From Prevotella sp. (GTDB lineage: Bacteria > Bacteroidota > Bacteroidia > Bacteroidales > Bacteroidaceae), in NCBI GenBank assembly GCA_017428925.1, contig JAFRPY010000020.1:23696-87695 (forward strand): a stretch of 64,000 nt of DNA. The letters are read 5' to 3'. Of this stretch, positions 21,811 to 29,475 are shown piece after piece. Under the pieces are notes generated by a model, which was not told the DNA's origin, searched no databases, and saw nothing but the letters and a program-made list of their open reading frames with translations. Position numbers and translations under genes: made by a program. Each line of letters starts with the position of its first letter. Within the stretch, counting starts at the first letter, position 1.

Positions 21811-22305
21811 TCAGCAATGGGGCTCCCCTATTATTGTTACTACCAACTTTCTTGCTCCACCATAATTCCTATACTCACAAAGGTAGATGCCCTGCCAGGT
21901 TCCCATATTCAGGTGTCCGTTGGTAATAGGGATGGTCAGACTCACACCACTCAGAGTTGACTTTGCATGAGCCGGCATGTCATCGGCACCCTCCAAGGTA
22001 TGTAGATACTCTGGTTGATTCTGACTTTGTCGAAATCCTCCTCGCTCGGAAGAGTTGATGCAAGCACCACTCTTCTCTCGCTCGTTTGTCATTTCAGGGA
22101 CGAGCCGATTGAAAATGGTTTCCATATCTATCCGAACATCAATATCTGCGTTTTCATTGATGCTCAGTCCACAACTTGTATGCTTGCAGAATATATTCAT
22201 GATGCCCGTTTTAGGCAACTTGGGTAACTGACTCAGTACCTCGCTGGTCACTAAATGGAATCCGCGAGACTTAGGTTTTAGGGTTATCTCTACTTGCTCA
22301 ATCAT
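21811..22305 (-). CDS. YjbQ/UPF0047 family protein (secondary thiamine-phosphate synthase-like)
   Basis: 164 residues from the ATG at 22305 (MIEQVEITL); the longer start overlaps the promoter. Conserved blocks are FCKHTSCGLSINENAD, and the C-terminal half with DDMPAHAKSTL, GTWQGIYLCEYR and RKLVVTIIGE. The family can show weak thiamine-phosphate synthase activity, but the physiological role is unsettled. It is divergent from the tautomerase gene, sharing a short promoter region. Confidence 0.88.
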   Translation of the reverse strand: MIEQVEITLKPKSRGFHLVTSEVLSQLPKLPKTGIMNIFCKHTSCGLSINENADIDVRIDMETIFNRLVPEMTNEREKSGACINSSERGGFRQSQNQPEYLHTLEGADDMPAHAKSTLSGVSLTIPITNGHLNMGTWQGIYLCEYRNYGGARKLVVTIIGEPHC

Positions 22306-22326
22306 AAACATTCCTAAATATGACTG

Positions 22327-22334
22327 CAAAAATA
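22327..22334 (-). promoter_or_regulatory. -7 box for yjbQ
   Basis: TATTTTTG on the minus strand, 21 bases upstream of the ATG at 22305. Confidence 0.55.
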
Positions 22335-22356
22335 CGAACAATCGAGCAAAATTGTG

Positions 22357-22364
22357 TAAATTTG
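22357..22364 (+). promoter_or_regulatory. -7 box for the small-gene cluster
   Basis: TAAATTTG, 27 bases before the tautomerase ATG at 22392. No clear -33 element is seen. Confidence 0.5.
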
Positions 22365-22391
22365 CATGTTCATTTAATAGTATTTAGCGAT

Positions 22392-22619
22392 ATGCCGTAT
22401 ATTAGAATTAAAGCCTATCCCAAAGATCAGGCAACAAAAGAGAAGGTAGTAGAGGCCATCAATAAGGCTTTTGTGGATAATTGGGGCTGTCCTCCCCAGG
22501 CCATTAGTATATCCATCGAAGAGGTGGCTCCTGAAGATTGGGTTGAGACAGTAGAGACAGCAGAGATAGAGCCTAATGCTGACAAGATGCTTGTCTTGAA
22601 CGGCGAAAAGAAGTATTGA
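22392..22619 (+). CDS. 4-oxalocrotonate tautomerase superfamily protein
   Basis: 75 residues starting MPYIRIKAYPKDQATKEKVV. The Pro directly after Met is the catalytic base of the tautomerase fold once Met is removed. This fixes the start at 22392 rather than 22320. A central PQAISISIEEV matches the second beta strand. The substrate is unknown. First gene of a run of five closely packed small genes. Confidence 0.82.
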   Translation: MPYIRIKAYPKDQATKEKVVEAINKAFVDNWGCPPQAISISIEEVAPEDWVETVETAEIEPNADKMLVLNGEKKY

Positions 22620-22648
22620 AGGGCTATCTGCCTAAAGCCCCTGCAATA

Positions 22649-23115
22649 ATGAAGAAGATTATAAATCCTTGGCGCAACCATACTGAGTACAATTGCTTTG
22701 GCTGTTGTCCTGACAATCCCATTGGGCTTCACATGGAGTTCTATGAGGATGGTGACTATATTGTGACAAATGGCATCCCGAAAAGAACTATCAGGGGTGG
22801 GTAAACACCATGCACGGCGGCATTCTGAGTACACTGATTGACGAAGTGTGCGGATGGGTGGTCACACGTAAGTTACAGACCAGTGGCTATACCGTACAAC
22901 TGAACGTAAAGTTCAAGAAAGCCATTCCGACTACCGAATCAGAATTGACGATACGAGCTAAAGTATCGAAACAAGTGCGGAATCTGGTGTATATCAATGC
23001 GGAGATAGCCAATTCAAAGGGCGAACTCTGCAACGAGGGCGAAGCCATATACTTTCTGATGAATCAGGAGAAGGCTAAGGAAATGGGATTCATTTATTGT
23101 GACGTAGAAGAATAG
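22649..23115 (+). pseudogene. Hotdog-fold thioesterase (PaaI-like), split by a frameshift
   Basis: Two frames make one protein. The first (22649 to a TAA at 22802-22804) encodes MKKIINPWRNHTEYNCFG and onward through PIGLHMEFYEDGD. The second runs through HPEKNYQGWVNTMHGG, then LIDEVCGWVVTRKLQTSGY, to 23115. Around 22767-22773 (ACAAATGGC) one missing base joins them: restoring an A would give TGG CAT CCC GAA in frame. The HGG-x-DE hotdog core is intact in the second part. Either a real recent frameshift or a homopolymer sequencing error. Confidence 0.75.
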
Positions 23116-23121
23116 ACAAAT

Positions 23122-23373
23122 ATGAACAGGATAGAGCGAGAGAAGCAGACCATCCGTAAGATGATAGGGCTTTATTGCCGTCATCATCTGAAACAGGACA
23201 CAATGCCAGAGGAATACCGACTTCTGGCTGAGTATGCTTGTCTACGCCTTGATCATTGTAAGTACGGAGAGCAAAAGACTTCTTGTAAGAATTATCCCAC
23301 TCACTGTTATGCTCCAAAAGAGCGTGAAGAGATTCGTGAGGTGATGCGTTGGGTCGGACCAAGAATGATATAG
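23122..23373 (+). CDS. YgbA-like 'nitrous oxide-stimulated promoter' family protein
   Basis: 83 residues. Conserved positions include EREKQTIRKMIGLYCR, LLAEYACLRLDHC, Cys residues at CKYGEQKTSC and HCY, and the C-terminal REVMRWVGPRM. The Cys/His set suggests a metal site. In Proteobacteria ygbA responds to nitric-oxide stress; that role here is by analogy. Six bases after the hotdog gene. Confidence 0.85.
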   Translation: MNRIEREKQTIRKMIGLYCRHHLKQDTMPEEYRLLAEYACLRLDHCKYGEQKTSCKNYPTHCYAPKEREEIREVMRWVGPRMI

Positions 23374-23420
23374 TATTCTCCTAAAGATGCAATCGTTCAT
23401 ATTTTCCCAAAACTCAAACA

Positions 23421-24065
23421 TTGGCTCCATCGTTGTCTTTCAGAACTGGTGTCATTGTTTTGCTGTGCTGTATCCCCTTTTATATTATGTCCTTCGCCCA
23501 TATGCTGTTGCCTATCAGTGTTGCAGCAAAGGGGATTTTATGGACTGTTCTTTTCGGACTGGCTAAGACCTGTCAGTATGGAGGTCTCACGATTCTGGGT
23601 GTTGAGGGTTACAAGCGATTAAAAAGTAAATTCAAGAAAAAAACAAGAATAATGGAAACGAGAAAGAATTTAGCTGCTGAGAAAAAGAGATGCAATAGCC
23701 ATAATTGCGCTCAGGCCATTCTTCACACATACGCCGACATTGCTGGGATAAGTGAGGATGAAGCCATGAACATTGCCGGAGCCTTCGGTGGTGGCATGGG
23801 TAATATGGAAGGAACGTGTGGCGCACTCGTTGGGGCTGGACTTGTTTTGGGATTGGTCAACAAGGACAAAGTAAAGTCTATGAAACAGATGCGCCAGATA
23901 ATGAGCAAGTTTCAGGAGAGGAATGGAGCCACACAATGTAAACTTCTAAAAGGTGTTGGAACAAAAGTGGTTCTGCGTGAATGCCCTGACTGTGTAGCTG
24001 ATGCCGCTGAGTTCTTGGAAGAGCAAATCGGGGTTGATGGCTTGGAGACTGAAATATCGCTGTAA
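23421..24065 (+). CDS. C_GCAxxG_C_C family (redox-associated) protein with N-terminal membrane segments
   Basis: The C-terminal 137 residues from Met at 23652 form the C_GCAxxG_C_C domain: a CNSHNCAQA block, then FGGGMG, GTCGALVGAGLV, a CKLL and a CPDCV Cys pair. The family consensus GCA reads NCA here. Upstream and in frame, 23421-23651 encodes two hydrophobic helices and a basic KSKFKKK. The frame opens with TTG at 23421; ATGs at 23487 and 23652 are alternatives. It may be a membrane-anchored fusion or a membrane-gene remnant read into the domain. Confidence 0.68.
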   Translation: MAPSLSFRTGVIVLLCCIPFYIMSFAHMLLPISVAAKGILWTVLFGLAKTCQYGGLTILGVEGYKRLKSKFKKKTRIMETRKNLAAEKKRCNSHNCAQAILHTYADIAGISEDEAMNIAGAFGGGMGNMEGTCGALVGAGLVLGLVNKDKVKSMKQMRQIMSKFQERNGATQCKLLKGVGTKVVLRECPDCVADAAEFLEEQIGVDGLETEISL

Positions 24066-24330
24066 GGCTTGTGGATATGAAGCCGAAGTGTATGATGGAA
24101 GAGGATTGTTCCGTCAGCAGATAACAGCCATGTCATGCCCAGACTGTAAGACCATCCAGAATATCGTGGTTGGCGGTATCATCGCTGACGTAGCCCCATC
24201 CTACAGAAGCGAAGTTGGCCGTTTGTGTCTGCAATGCGGTAGCGATAATATCAGGATATGGAATAAACACACATGTCCGAAGTGCCAGGGAGAAATGGAA
24301 GGTACAGGCGAGAAGGAGTTTTGGATATAA
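24037..24330 (+). CDS. Small double zinc-ribbon protein
   Basis: 97 residues from the ATG at 24037, overlapping the previous gene by 29 bases. Four CxxC knuckles (CKAC, CPDC, CLQC, CPKC) pair into two zinc ribbons separated by a short hydrophobic strand region. No catalytic domain is seen. The long overlap suggests translational coupling. Function unknown. Confidence 0.72.
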   Translation: MAWRLKYRCKACGYEAEVYDGRGLFRQQITAMSCPDCKTIQNIVVGGIIADVAPSYRSEVGRLCLQCGSDNIRIWNKHTCPKCQGEMEGTGEKEFWI

Positions 24331-24441
24331 ACAGAAAATAATTTGAGAGGCGAAACGAATTGACATACCTGAGATTATGCAGGTGATGGAGGCTGAAAAA
24401 CGCTCCAGTATAAATTGGCAATGGCTATTGGCAAGGCATAT

Positions 24442-24482
24442 AAAAAACGCCGAGGATGCTTTGTTTATCGGCACGCTCGGCG
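24442..24482 (-). terminator. Terminator downstream of tRNA-His
   Basis: CGCCGAG (24448-24454) pairs with CTCGGCG (24476-24482); on the minus strand the stem is followed by a run of six T. It would end the transcript carrying tRNA-His. Confidence 0.7.
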
Positions 24483-24503
24483 GGTTTGGGCTTGTTTTCT
24501 CGG

Positions 24504-24578
24504 GGTGCCCGGTGGGACTCGAACCCACGACATTCAGAACCACAATCTGACGCTCTAACCAACTGAACTACGGGCACC
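24504..24578 (-). tRNA. tRNA-His (anticodon GTG)
   Basis: A full cloverleaf can be drawn. A 7-bp acceptor plus the extra G(-1) pairs with C73, which is unique to tRNA-His. The anticodon stem TCAGA/TCTGA surrounds loop TTGTGGT, and the T-arm has GGTTCGAGTCC. The CCA end is not encoded. It lies 84 bases downstream of secG on the same strand. Confidence 0.97.
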
Positions 24579-24662
24579 ATGTTGGTTTTGCGGGTGCAAA
24601 GATACGGCAATTATTTGAGATTGCCAAATAATTGCCGTAATTTTTCTAATATTTTTTAATGT

Positions 24663-25094
24663 TTATTTCGCAGGTGCTTTAGGAGCAGCGGGTGCATTTT
24701 CTGCAGGAGCAGCAGGAGCATTCTCGGCGGGAGCTGCTTTTTGTGCGTCAGCATCTGCAGGAGCCGCAGCCTGTTCAGCGTTCTGGCTAGCACCAAAGCC
24801 AGGCAGGGTGTTAGGATTAGTCTGCTGCTGCTCGGTGGCAGTATTCTCAAGCACGCTCTGTTCTGTAGCTGCGGTTGGAGCAACATAGGCGCAGAGAACG
24901 CTAAGTACTACCATGGCAATAGCGAGGCCCCATGTAGCCTTTTCAACAAAGTCAGTGGTTTTTCTAACTCCCATGATGGCATTAGAAGATGAAAAGTTGG
25001 ATGACAGACCGCCACCCTTTGACTCTTGAATGAGCACGATGCCAATCATAAGCAGTGCTGCAAGTACGATTAAAATTACGAAAAATGTGTACAT
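24663..25094 (-). CDS. secG: Preprotein translocase subunit SecG
   Basis: 143 residues. Two transmembrane helices (about 3-22 and 53-73) flank the conserved IQESKGGGLSSNF loop, then MGVRKTTDFVEKATWGLA. The C-terminal 65 residues are low-complexity Ala/Pro/Glu/Gln with a near-tandem APAENAPA repeat. This is longer than the 75-110-residue SecG of other phyla but usual for Bacteroidetes. Accessory subunit of the SecYEG channel. Confidence 0.95.
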   Translation of the reverse strand: MYTFFVILIVLAALLMIGIVLIQESKGGGLSSNFSSSNAIMGVRKTTDFVEKATWGLAIAMVVLSVLCAYVAPTAATEQSVLENTATEQQQTNPNTLPGFGASQNAEQAAAPADADAQKAAPAENAPAAPAENAPAAPKAPAK

Positions 25095-25103
25095 TTTATT
25101 ACT

Positions 25104-25859
25104 TTATTTTTTATTGTTATTTATAATCAATTTCTCTAAGAATCGAATTTGGTCTGCAAAGTAAGCATTTTTTTTTGGATAATTCAAATTTAAACGCTTA
25201 ATAATTTCCAAAGCCTTTGAATATCGGCCTTGTTTTATGTAAATTCTTGCCAAAGTCTCCGTAAAATACCCTTCATCGCCTCCATTTTCTTCAGATTTTT
25301 CATTTTCTTCGAGTTGCGGGAGAAATTCAGGAACTTCCTTCAAGTCGAAATTTCCGCCTTTGTTGTTTATGAAATTATCAATCAAATTTTGACCTCTCAT
25401 TTGTGGCTGTTCTTCGTCCTTGAAGGCCTCGCCCTCGGTTTCTATGAGATAGGCCACATAGTCAACGGCTGCATCACTTGGCGTAGGCTTTCGCTTGCTC
25501 TTTTTCTCCTCTTTTTCAACGGGAATATTGTTGAGGAACTCATTAATCAGCGTTGCTGTACGGGAATTCTCCTTGTCGGCAGGCTCAGTATGCGACCTGC
25601 CCGGTGATGTCTTCCTGAAATTACTCAGACGATAATGTGCAGCCTCAATGAGGTTGAACACCACTTTACGGTCGGTGATGTAAATGGCAGCGCGGCGCAG
25701 TTCTTCATCGAAAGTCGGGTCATGAAGCAGGTAGAGGTTCTGCAGCATGAGCAGGCGCGCCGTTTGGAAATATGGATAGAGAGCCAGCAGGGAACGCAGT
25801 TCGTAGAGCGTTTCCTTGTCCATCAGTTCAGGATGTTTTATAAGGTTCTGTAAATCCAT
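25104..25859 (-). CDS. TPR-type protein of the lptE-secG operon
   Basis: 251 residues from the ATG at 25859; the longer frame overlaps lptE. The N-terminal helical region (LIKHPELMDKETLYELRSLL, then ALYPYFQTARLL) and the C-terminal LARIYIKQGRYSKALEIIKR read as TPR-like helices. A charged, Lys/Glu-rich linker lies between. No signal peptide. Ten bases upstream of secG and 23 after lptE, so co-transcribed. Precise role unknown. Confidence 0.75.
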   Translation of the reverse strand: MDLQNLIKHPELMDKETLYELRSLLALYPYFQTARLLMLQNLYLLHDPTFDEELRRAAIYITDRKVVFNLIEAAHYRLSNFRKTSPGRSHTEPADKENSRTATLINEFLNNIPVEKEEKKSKRKPTPSDAAVDYVAYLIETEGEAFKDEEQPQMRGQNLIDNFINNKGGNFDLKEVPEFLPQLEENEKSEENGGDEGYFTETLARIYIKQGRYSKALEIIKRLNLNYPKKNAYFADQIRFLEKLIINNNKK

Positions 25860-25881
25860 ATTTATTTGTAGTGGTGGCGTA

Positions 25882-26433
25882 TTACCAGTTGGCAACGGTG
25901 GCGTTGAATATCTGGTCGACAATGTCTTTTGTCATTTCGTTGACCAGGTCTTCCTGCACGGCACTTAGGCTAAGCGTGGAATTGTAAGCCTTTGACGACG
26001 AGAATGACTTCTCGAAGTCTTCATCGTGTTTTACGTTGTTGGTGAACATAACGTTTACCGTCATGGTCAGCTCAATTTGCGATGACGAACCTTCAGCGCT
26101 TACCGATTTGTTGCGCTGCTGGTATTGCGTAATCTGTCCTTCAATCTTAAGGTCACCGTTCCTCTTAACTAATTGCAGCTTGGTCTGGTTGGTGAACTTG
26201 TCCTTCAGCGCATTATTGAAGATAGCAGCCATGGGTCCCCACACATAGGTTGCGCGGATGGGGAAGTCGGCAATCTGAATGGTCTTGGTCTTGGTATAGT
26301 CGATGCTTGAGCCGTTGAACGTATAGCTTACGGAACAGCTGACTAGCAACAGGCTGAAAAGGAAAAAACTCAAAAAGCGAAATGCTCCTTGATGAATAAC
26401 TCGTCGTTTCAGAAATTCTTTCAGCGTCTTCAT
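25882..26433 (-). CDS. lptE: LptE-like LPS-assembly lipoprotein
   Basis: 183 residues. A basic N-terminus and hydrophobic stretch end in the lipobox LLVSC, so it is a lipoprotein. YTFNGSSIDYTKTKTIQI and the FNNALKDKFT helix match the Bacteroidetes LptE family (LptE partners LptD at the outer membrane). The predicted start puts about 30 residues before the lipobox, rather long; no internal Met gives a shorter one. Lies 32 bases after the sigma-54 regulator gene. Confidence 0.85.
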   Translation of the reverse strand: MKTLKEFLKRRVIHQGAFRFLSFFLFSLLLVSCSVSYTFNGSSIDYTKTKTIQIADFPIRATYVWGPMAAIFNNALKDKFTNQTKLQLVKRNGDLKIEGQITQYQQRNKSVSAEGSSSQIELTMTVNVMFTNNVKHDEDFEKSFSSSKAYNSTLSLSAVQEDLVNEMTKDIVDQIFNATVANW

Positions 26434-26465
26434 TTTTCAGTCCTTTTCAACTAAAGATATTAATG

Positions 26466-27692
26466 TTACTCCAGCCCGTACTGCTTGATTCTCCTGTAGA
26501 GGGTGCGGTCCGAGATTCCCAGTTCCTGCGCGGCCTTTTTACGGTTGCCGCCATTGCGTTCAAGCGCTTTTTCAATCATCTGCCGTCCAAGATCCTCAAG
26601 ATTGAGCGTCTCAGGCTCCTTGATTTCCTCGGCAACAGCGTCTTGAATGCCGGGGGCAATGTTCCCGTTATTGCCGTCACCATATACGGCGGGGATCTGC
26701 TGAGAGGAAGATGTCCGAGCGATGATGTTGCTATTCAGCTCATTTGCATCGTCGAGTTGCTTGCGCATGGCTGATAACTCACGGCGCATGTCGGCAAGAC
26801 TGTTTCGAGTGTCGTAGATAACCTTGAACAGCATCTCCCGCTCATTTTCGTACGAGTGCTCGCTGTTGCCGTTGTTGATGGTGGCAAGCATTGTGCTCTC
26901 GGGGTCTTCGGGGATGAATTTCCTCAGAGCCTCGGCTGTTATTTCCCGTTGCTCAGAAAGTACCGACATTTGTTCCGTGATGTTTTTCAGCTGGCGCACA
27001 TTTCCCGGCCACTTATACTTCAGCAACACCTCCTTGGCCTCGTCGGTGAGGGTGATTTTTGGCAGTCGGTATTTCTCTGCCATTTGCATGGCGAAGAGCT
27101 TGAACAGCAGCACGATGTCGTTGCCTCTCTCACGGAGCGACGGCATCTGTATGGGAATGGTGTTCAGTCGGTAGTAGAGGTCTTCGCGGAAGCGTCTCTC
27201 GCTGATGGCCTTCTGGATGTTGACGTTGGTGGCAGCAACGATGCGCACGTCGGTCTTCATTACCGTTGTGCCGCCAACGCGGATATATTCTCCCGTCTCG
27301 AGCACGCGCAGCAACCTTGCTTGGGTGGCCATTGGCAGTTCTCCCACCTCGTCGAGAAAGATGGTTCCCTTGTTGGCTACGCCGAAGTATCCCTCGCTTT
27401 CACCAATAGCTCCGGTGAACGATCCTTTCTCATGCCCGAAGAGTTCGCTGTCAATGGTTCCCTCGGGAATTGAGCCGCAGTTGATGGCGAAATATTTCTC
27501 ACGCCTTCTTGGCGAATTGTCATGAATCAAGCGCGGGATGATTTCCTTTCCCACACCGCTCTCGCCGATAATGAGCACACTCAGGTCAGTGGGTGCCACC
27601 TGCAGGGCTACATCCAGAGCATGGTTAAGCGCATCGCTATTGCCAACGATGTTATAGCGTTGCTTGATTCTTTGCAATTCGTTCGTATTCAT
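26466..27692 (-). CDS. Sigma-54-dependent transcriptional activator without receiver domain
   Basis: 408 residues. Only about 20 residues precede the AAA+ domain. Walker A GESGVGKE and Walker B GTIFLDEVGEL are intact, and the sigma-54 contact loop reads GSFTGA instead of GAFTGA. WPGNVRQL precedes a charged linker and a C-terminal Fis-type HTH (GNRKKAAQELGISDRTLYRR). Lacking receiver, GAF or PAS domains, it must be regulated by level or a partner. Heads the operon with lptE, the TPR gene and secG, an arrangement I recall from other Bacteroidales. Confidence 0.92.
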   Translation of the reverse strand: MNTNELQRIKQRYNIVGNSDALNHALDVALQVAPTDLSVLIIGESGVGKEIIPRLIHDNSPRRREKYFAINCGSIPEGTIDSELFGHEKGSFTGAIGESEGYFGVANKGTIFLDEVGELPMATQARLLRVLETGEYIRVGGTTVMKTDVRIVAATNVNIQKAISERRFREDLYYRLNTIPIQMPSLRERGNDIVLLFKLFAMQMAEKYRLPKITLTDEAKEVLLKYKWPGNVRQLKNITEQMSVLSEQREITAEALRKFIPEDPESTMLATINNGNSEHSYENEREMLFKVIYDTRNSLADMRRELSAMRKQLDDANELNSNIIARTSSSQQIPAVYGDGNNGNIAPGIQDAVAEEIKEPETLNLEDLGRQMIEKALERNGGNRKKAAQELGISDRTLYRRIKQYGLE

Positions 27693-27702
27693 AATTGGGT
27701 GA

Positions 27703-27735
27703 CAAAATTACGCATATTTTTTCAAAATGCTGCAA
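27703..27735 (-). promoter_or_regulatory. Promoter of the sigma-54 activator operon
   Basis: On the minus strand TAATTTTG (27703-27710) lies 10 bases upstream of the ATG at 27692, with TTG (27733-27735) after a 22-bp spacer. The leader would be very short. Confidence 0.45.
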
Positions 27736-27795
27736 TTTTGGCAGTTTTTTTATGGATTTTAATGAAAAGACAATCCCACAGAGTGTCCGAAGTGC

Positions 27796-28836
27796 TTAGG
27801 GTTTCTTCTCTTTTTCTACATTTTCCTTGGCTTTCGGAATGTTAAAGCGCACTTTTTCGCTCTCGTCCTTCTTCTCATGATAGAGTTTCTTCAGGGGATT
27901 CTTCATCGGCTCGTCGTAGTTCATGCGGTTGCGGAATACGTCGAGCACAAGGTAGATGGCATGCCTCATGCTGTTCTCGTCGGCCATGTTTTTTCCGGCA
28001 TTGCTGAAGTCGGCCATTGCCAGTGGTGATGCCTCAATCAGCTCTTGCCCAGCAGCATAGCTCACGCCTTCGCCGTTGTCGAGCGTCTTGAATGGTGACA
28101 GCGCTTGGTTGTCGTAGAGTGCCAGCACGGCATCGAAAGCATTGTACTTTCCCTCGCCCAGGAAGGAGTCGGCGGGGTAGGGACCGAAGGCGTTCACCTT
28201 CTGTTCGCCCAGTGCCTCAATGGCCGGCTTGATGATGTGCTCCTCTTCCTCGCCTGGCTGGATGTTCATGGCCAGGATGGCAATGCGCGGTTTCGAAATG
28301 CGGAAGTCGCGGCGTAGAGTTTGATGAAGCAGCAGGGCCTTCTGCTCGATGAGTTCCTTGGTGACCACGCGTGGCACGTCTTTCAGCGGAAGTCCTGTGG
28401 TGACCATTGCCATGCGCAGCTGGTCGCTGATGAGCATGGGCAGCGGTGCATCGTACGATTTGTCGGCCACAGGGGCTTTCACAAGCACGTCGAAGAGTCC
28501 GTTGGCAGCATCCTCCTTGGCTTTTGCCACCGCTTTCAAGGCAGCGGCGTCAGATGCTTCCGTTGCGCTGCCGAACTCCACCTTTACTTCCTCGTTGATG
28601 ACAGAGAGCATGTTCATGCGCCCGTCCTTGGCCTCCTCCGCCCTTTGAATCACGGTATAAGGCGTTTGTATGCCGAGGGCGTTGCGGTGGAAAGCAGCCA
28701 CCTTTGGCGCACCGTAGACGATGGGCGTGCATAGCTCCAGCATCTCGTTGGCTTGAAAAGTTTTAAGAATAAGTTCATATCCGATACCGTTGGTATCTCC
28801 GTGCGTGATGGCCACGCGAATCATTTTCTCATTCAT
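27796..28836 (-). CDS. pdxA: 4-hydroxythreonine-4-phosphate dehydrogenase
   Basis: 346 residues. The N-terminus IRVAITHGDTNGIGYELILK and the Asp/His-containing metal and NAD sites (VKAPVADK, HQTLRRDF, NAFDAVLALYDNQAL) identify PdxA, which oxidises 4-phosphohydroxy-threonine in the DXP-dependent pyridoxal-phosphate pathway. The C-terminus carries an extra Lys/Glu-rich tail of about 35 residues (KKLYHEKKDESEKV and onward), beyond the usual length of about 330. Downstream of the DUF4837 gene by 42 bases; likely one operon with rlmN. Confidence 0.93.
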   Translation of the reverse strand: MNEKMIRVAITHGDTNGIGYELILKTFQANEMLELCTPIVYGAPKVAAFHRNALGIQTPYTVIQRAEEAKDGRMNMLSVINEEVKVEFGSATEASDAAALKAVAKAKEDAANGLFDVLVKAPVADKSYDAPLPMLISDQLRMAMVTTGLPLKDVPRVVTKELIEQKALLLHQTLRRDFRISKPRIAILAMNIQPGEEEEHIIKPAIEALGEQKVNAFGPYPADSFLGEGKYNAFDAVLALYDNQALSPFKTLDNGEGVSYAAGQELIEASPLAMADFSNAGKNMADENSMRHAIYLVLDVFRNRMNYDEPMKNPLKKLYHEKKDESEKVRFNIPKAKENVEKEKKP

Positions 28837-28878
28837 ACAATATGCGTATTTATGTTTAAAATGTAATGTCTTGCAATC

Positions 28879-29475
28879 TTATGGCGCCTGCCTGAGGGTG
28901 AGCAGTATTTCCTCAATGCGTTTCATGGGCGTTGCCTTGTCGCGGTCGGGTGCAAAGAGGAAGCCTTCGGCCACTATCACACGACCGTTGGCCTCGTCGA
29001 GGAAGCTGTGGCTGACGAATGGCCCTCCCATCATGTCGCCATTCATCTCCCAAGTGCCTTCGGTGCGGAGCCTTCCGTTCGGGGTAATGCTGTGACTGAC
29101 GGGCATCCTGCGGTCGGTGGCCATGACCATGTCGTCGGTCTCACCATGAATGTTCTCTCGCATCACACTGTCGCGCTTCGCAATGATGTCCGCCGTGTCG
29201 AGCCTTGTGGCCAGATAGCTGTAGACACAGATGTTGCGCATGATGCTTGTTCCGTTGTCGGTCATCCAGCAGAAGTCCTTGCCTTCCTTCGTTGCGCTCA
29301 TTTCATTGGGAATGTCCATCGTGAAGTGGATGGCGGCGAGGAAAGCCGGGCTCGGTGCCTTCTTGTTGGGAATGTCCTGTAGGCTGTCGTCCACTTGCGG
29401 CTGGTGCCTATAGAACAGCAGCACCACCACCAGCAGGGTAGCCAGAACAAATATGTGGAGCCAATTTTTCTTCAT
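28879..29475 (-). CDS. DUF4837-like membrane-anchored protein (short form)
   Basis: 198 residues with an N-terminal membrane anchor (LHIFVLATLLVVVLLFY). The C-terminal part GTWEMNGDMMGGPFVSHSFL then VIVAEGFLFAP is the characteristic DUF4837 block. Full-length members are about 330 residues lipoproteins, so this looks like a shortened version; no lipobox is seen. The start overlaps the rlmN stop by four bases. Function unknown. Confidence 0.7.
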   Translation of the reverse strand: MKKNWLHIFVLATLLVVVLLFYRHQPQVDDSLQDIPNKKAPSPAFLAAIHFTMDIPNEMSATKEGKDFCWMTDNGTSIMRNICVYSYLATRLDTADIIAKRDSVMRENIHGETDDMVMATDRRMPVSHSITPNGRLRTEGTWEMNGDMMGGPFVSHSFLDEANGRVIVAEGFLFAPDRDKATPMKRIEEILLTLRQAP

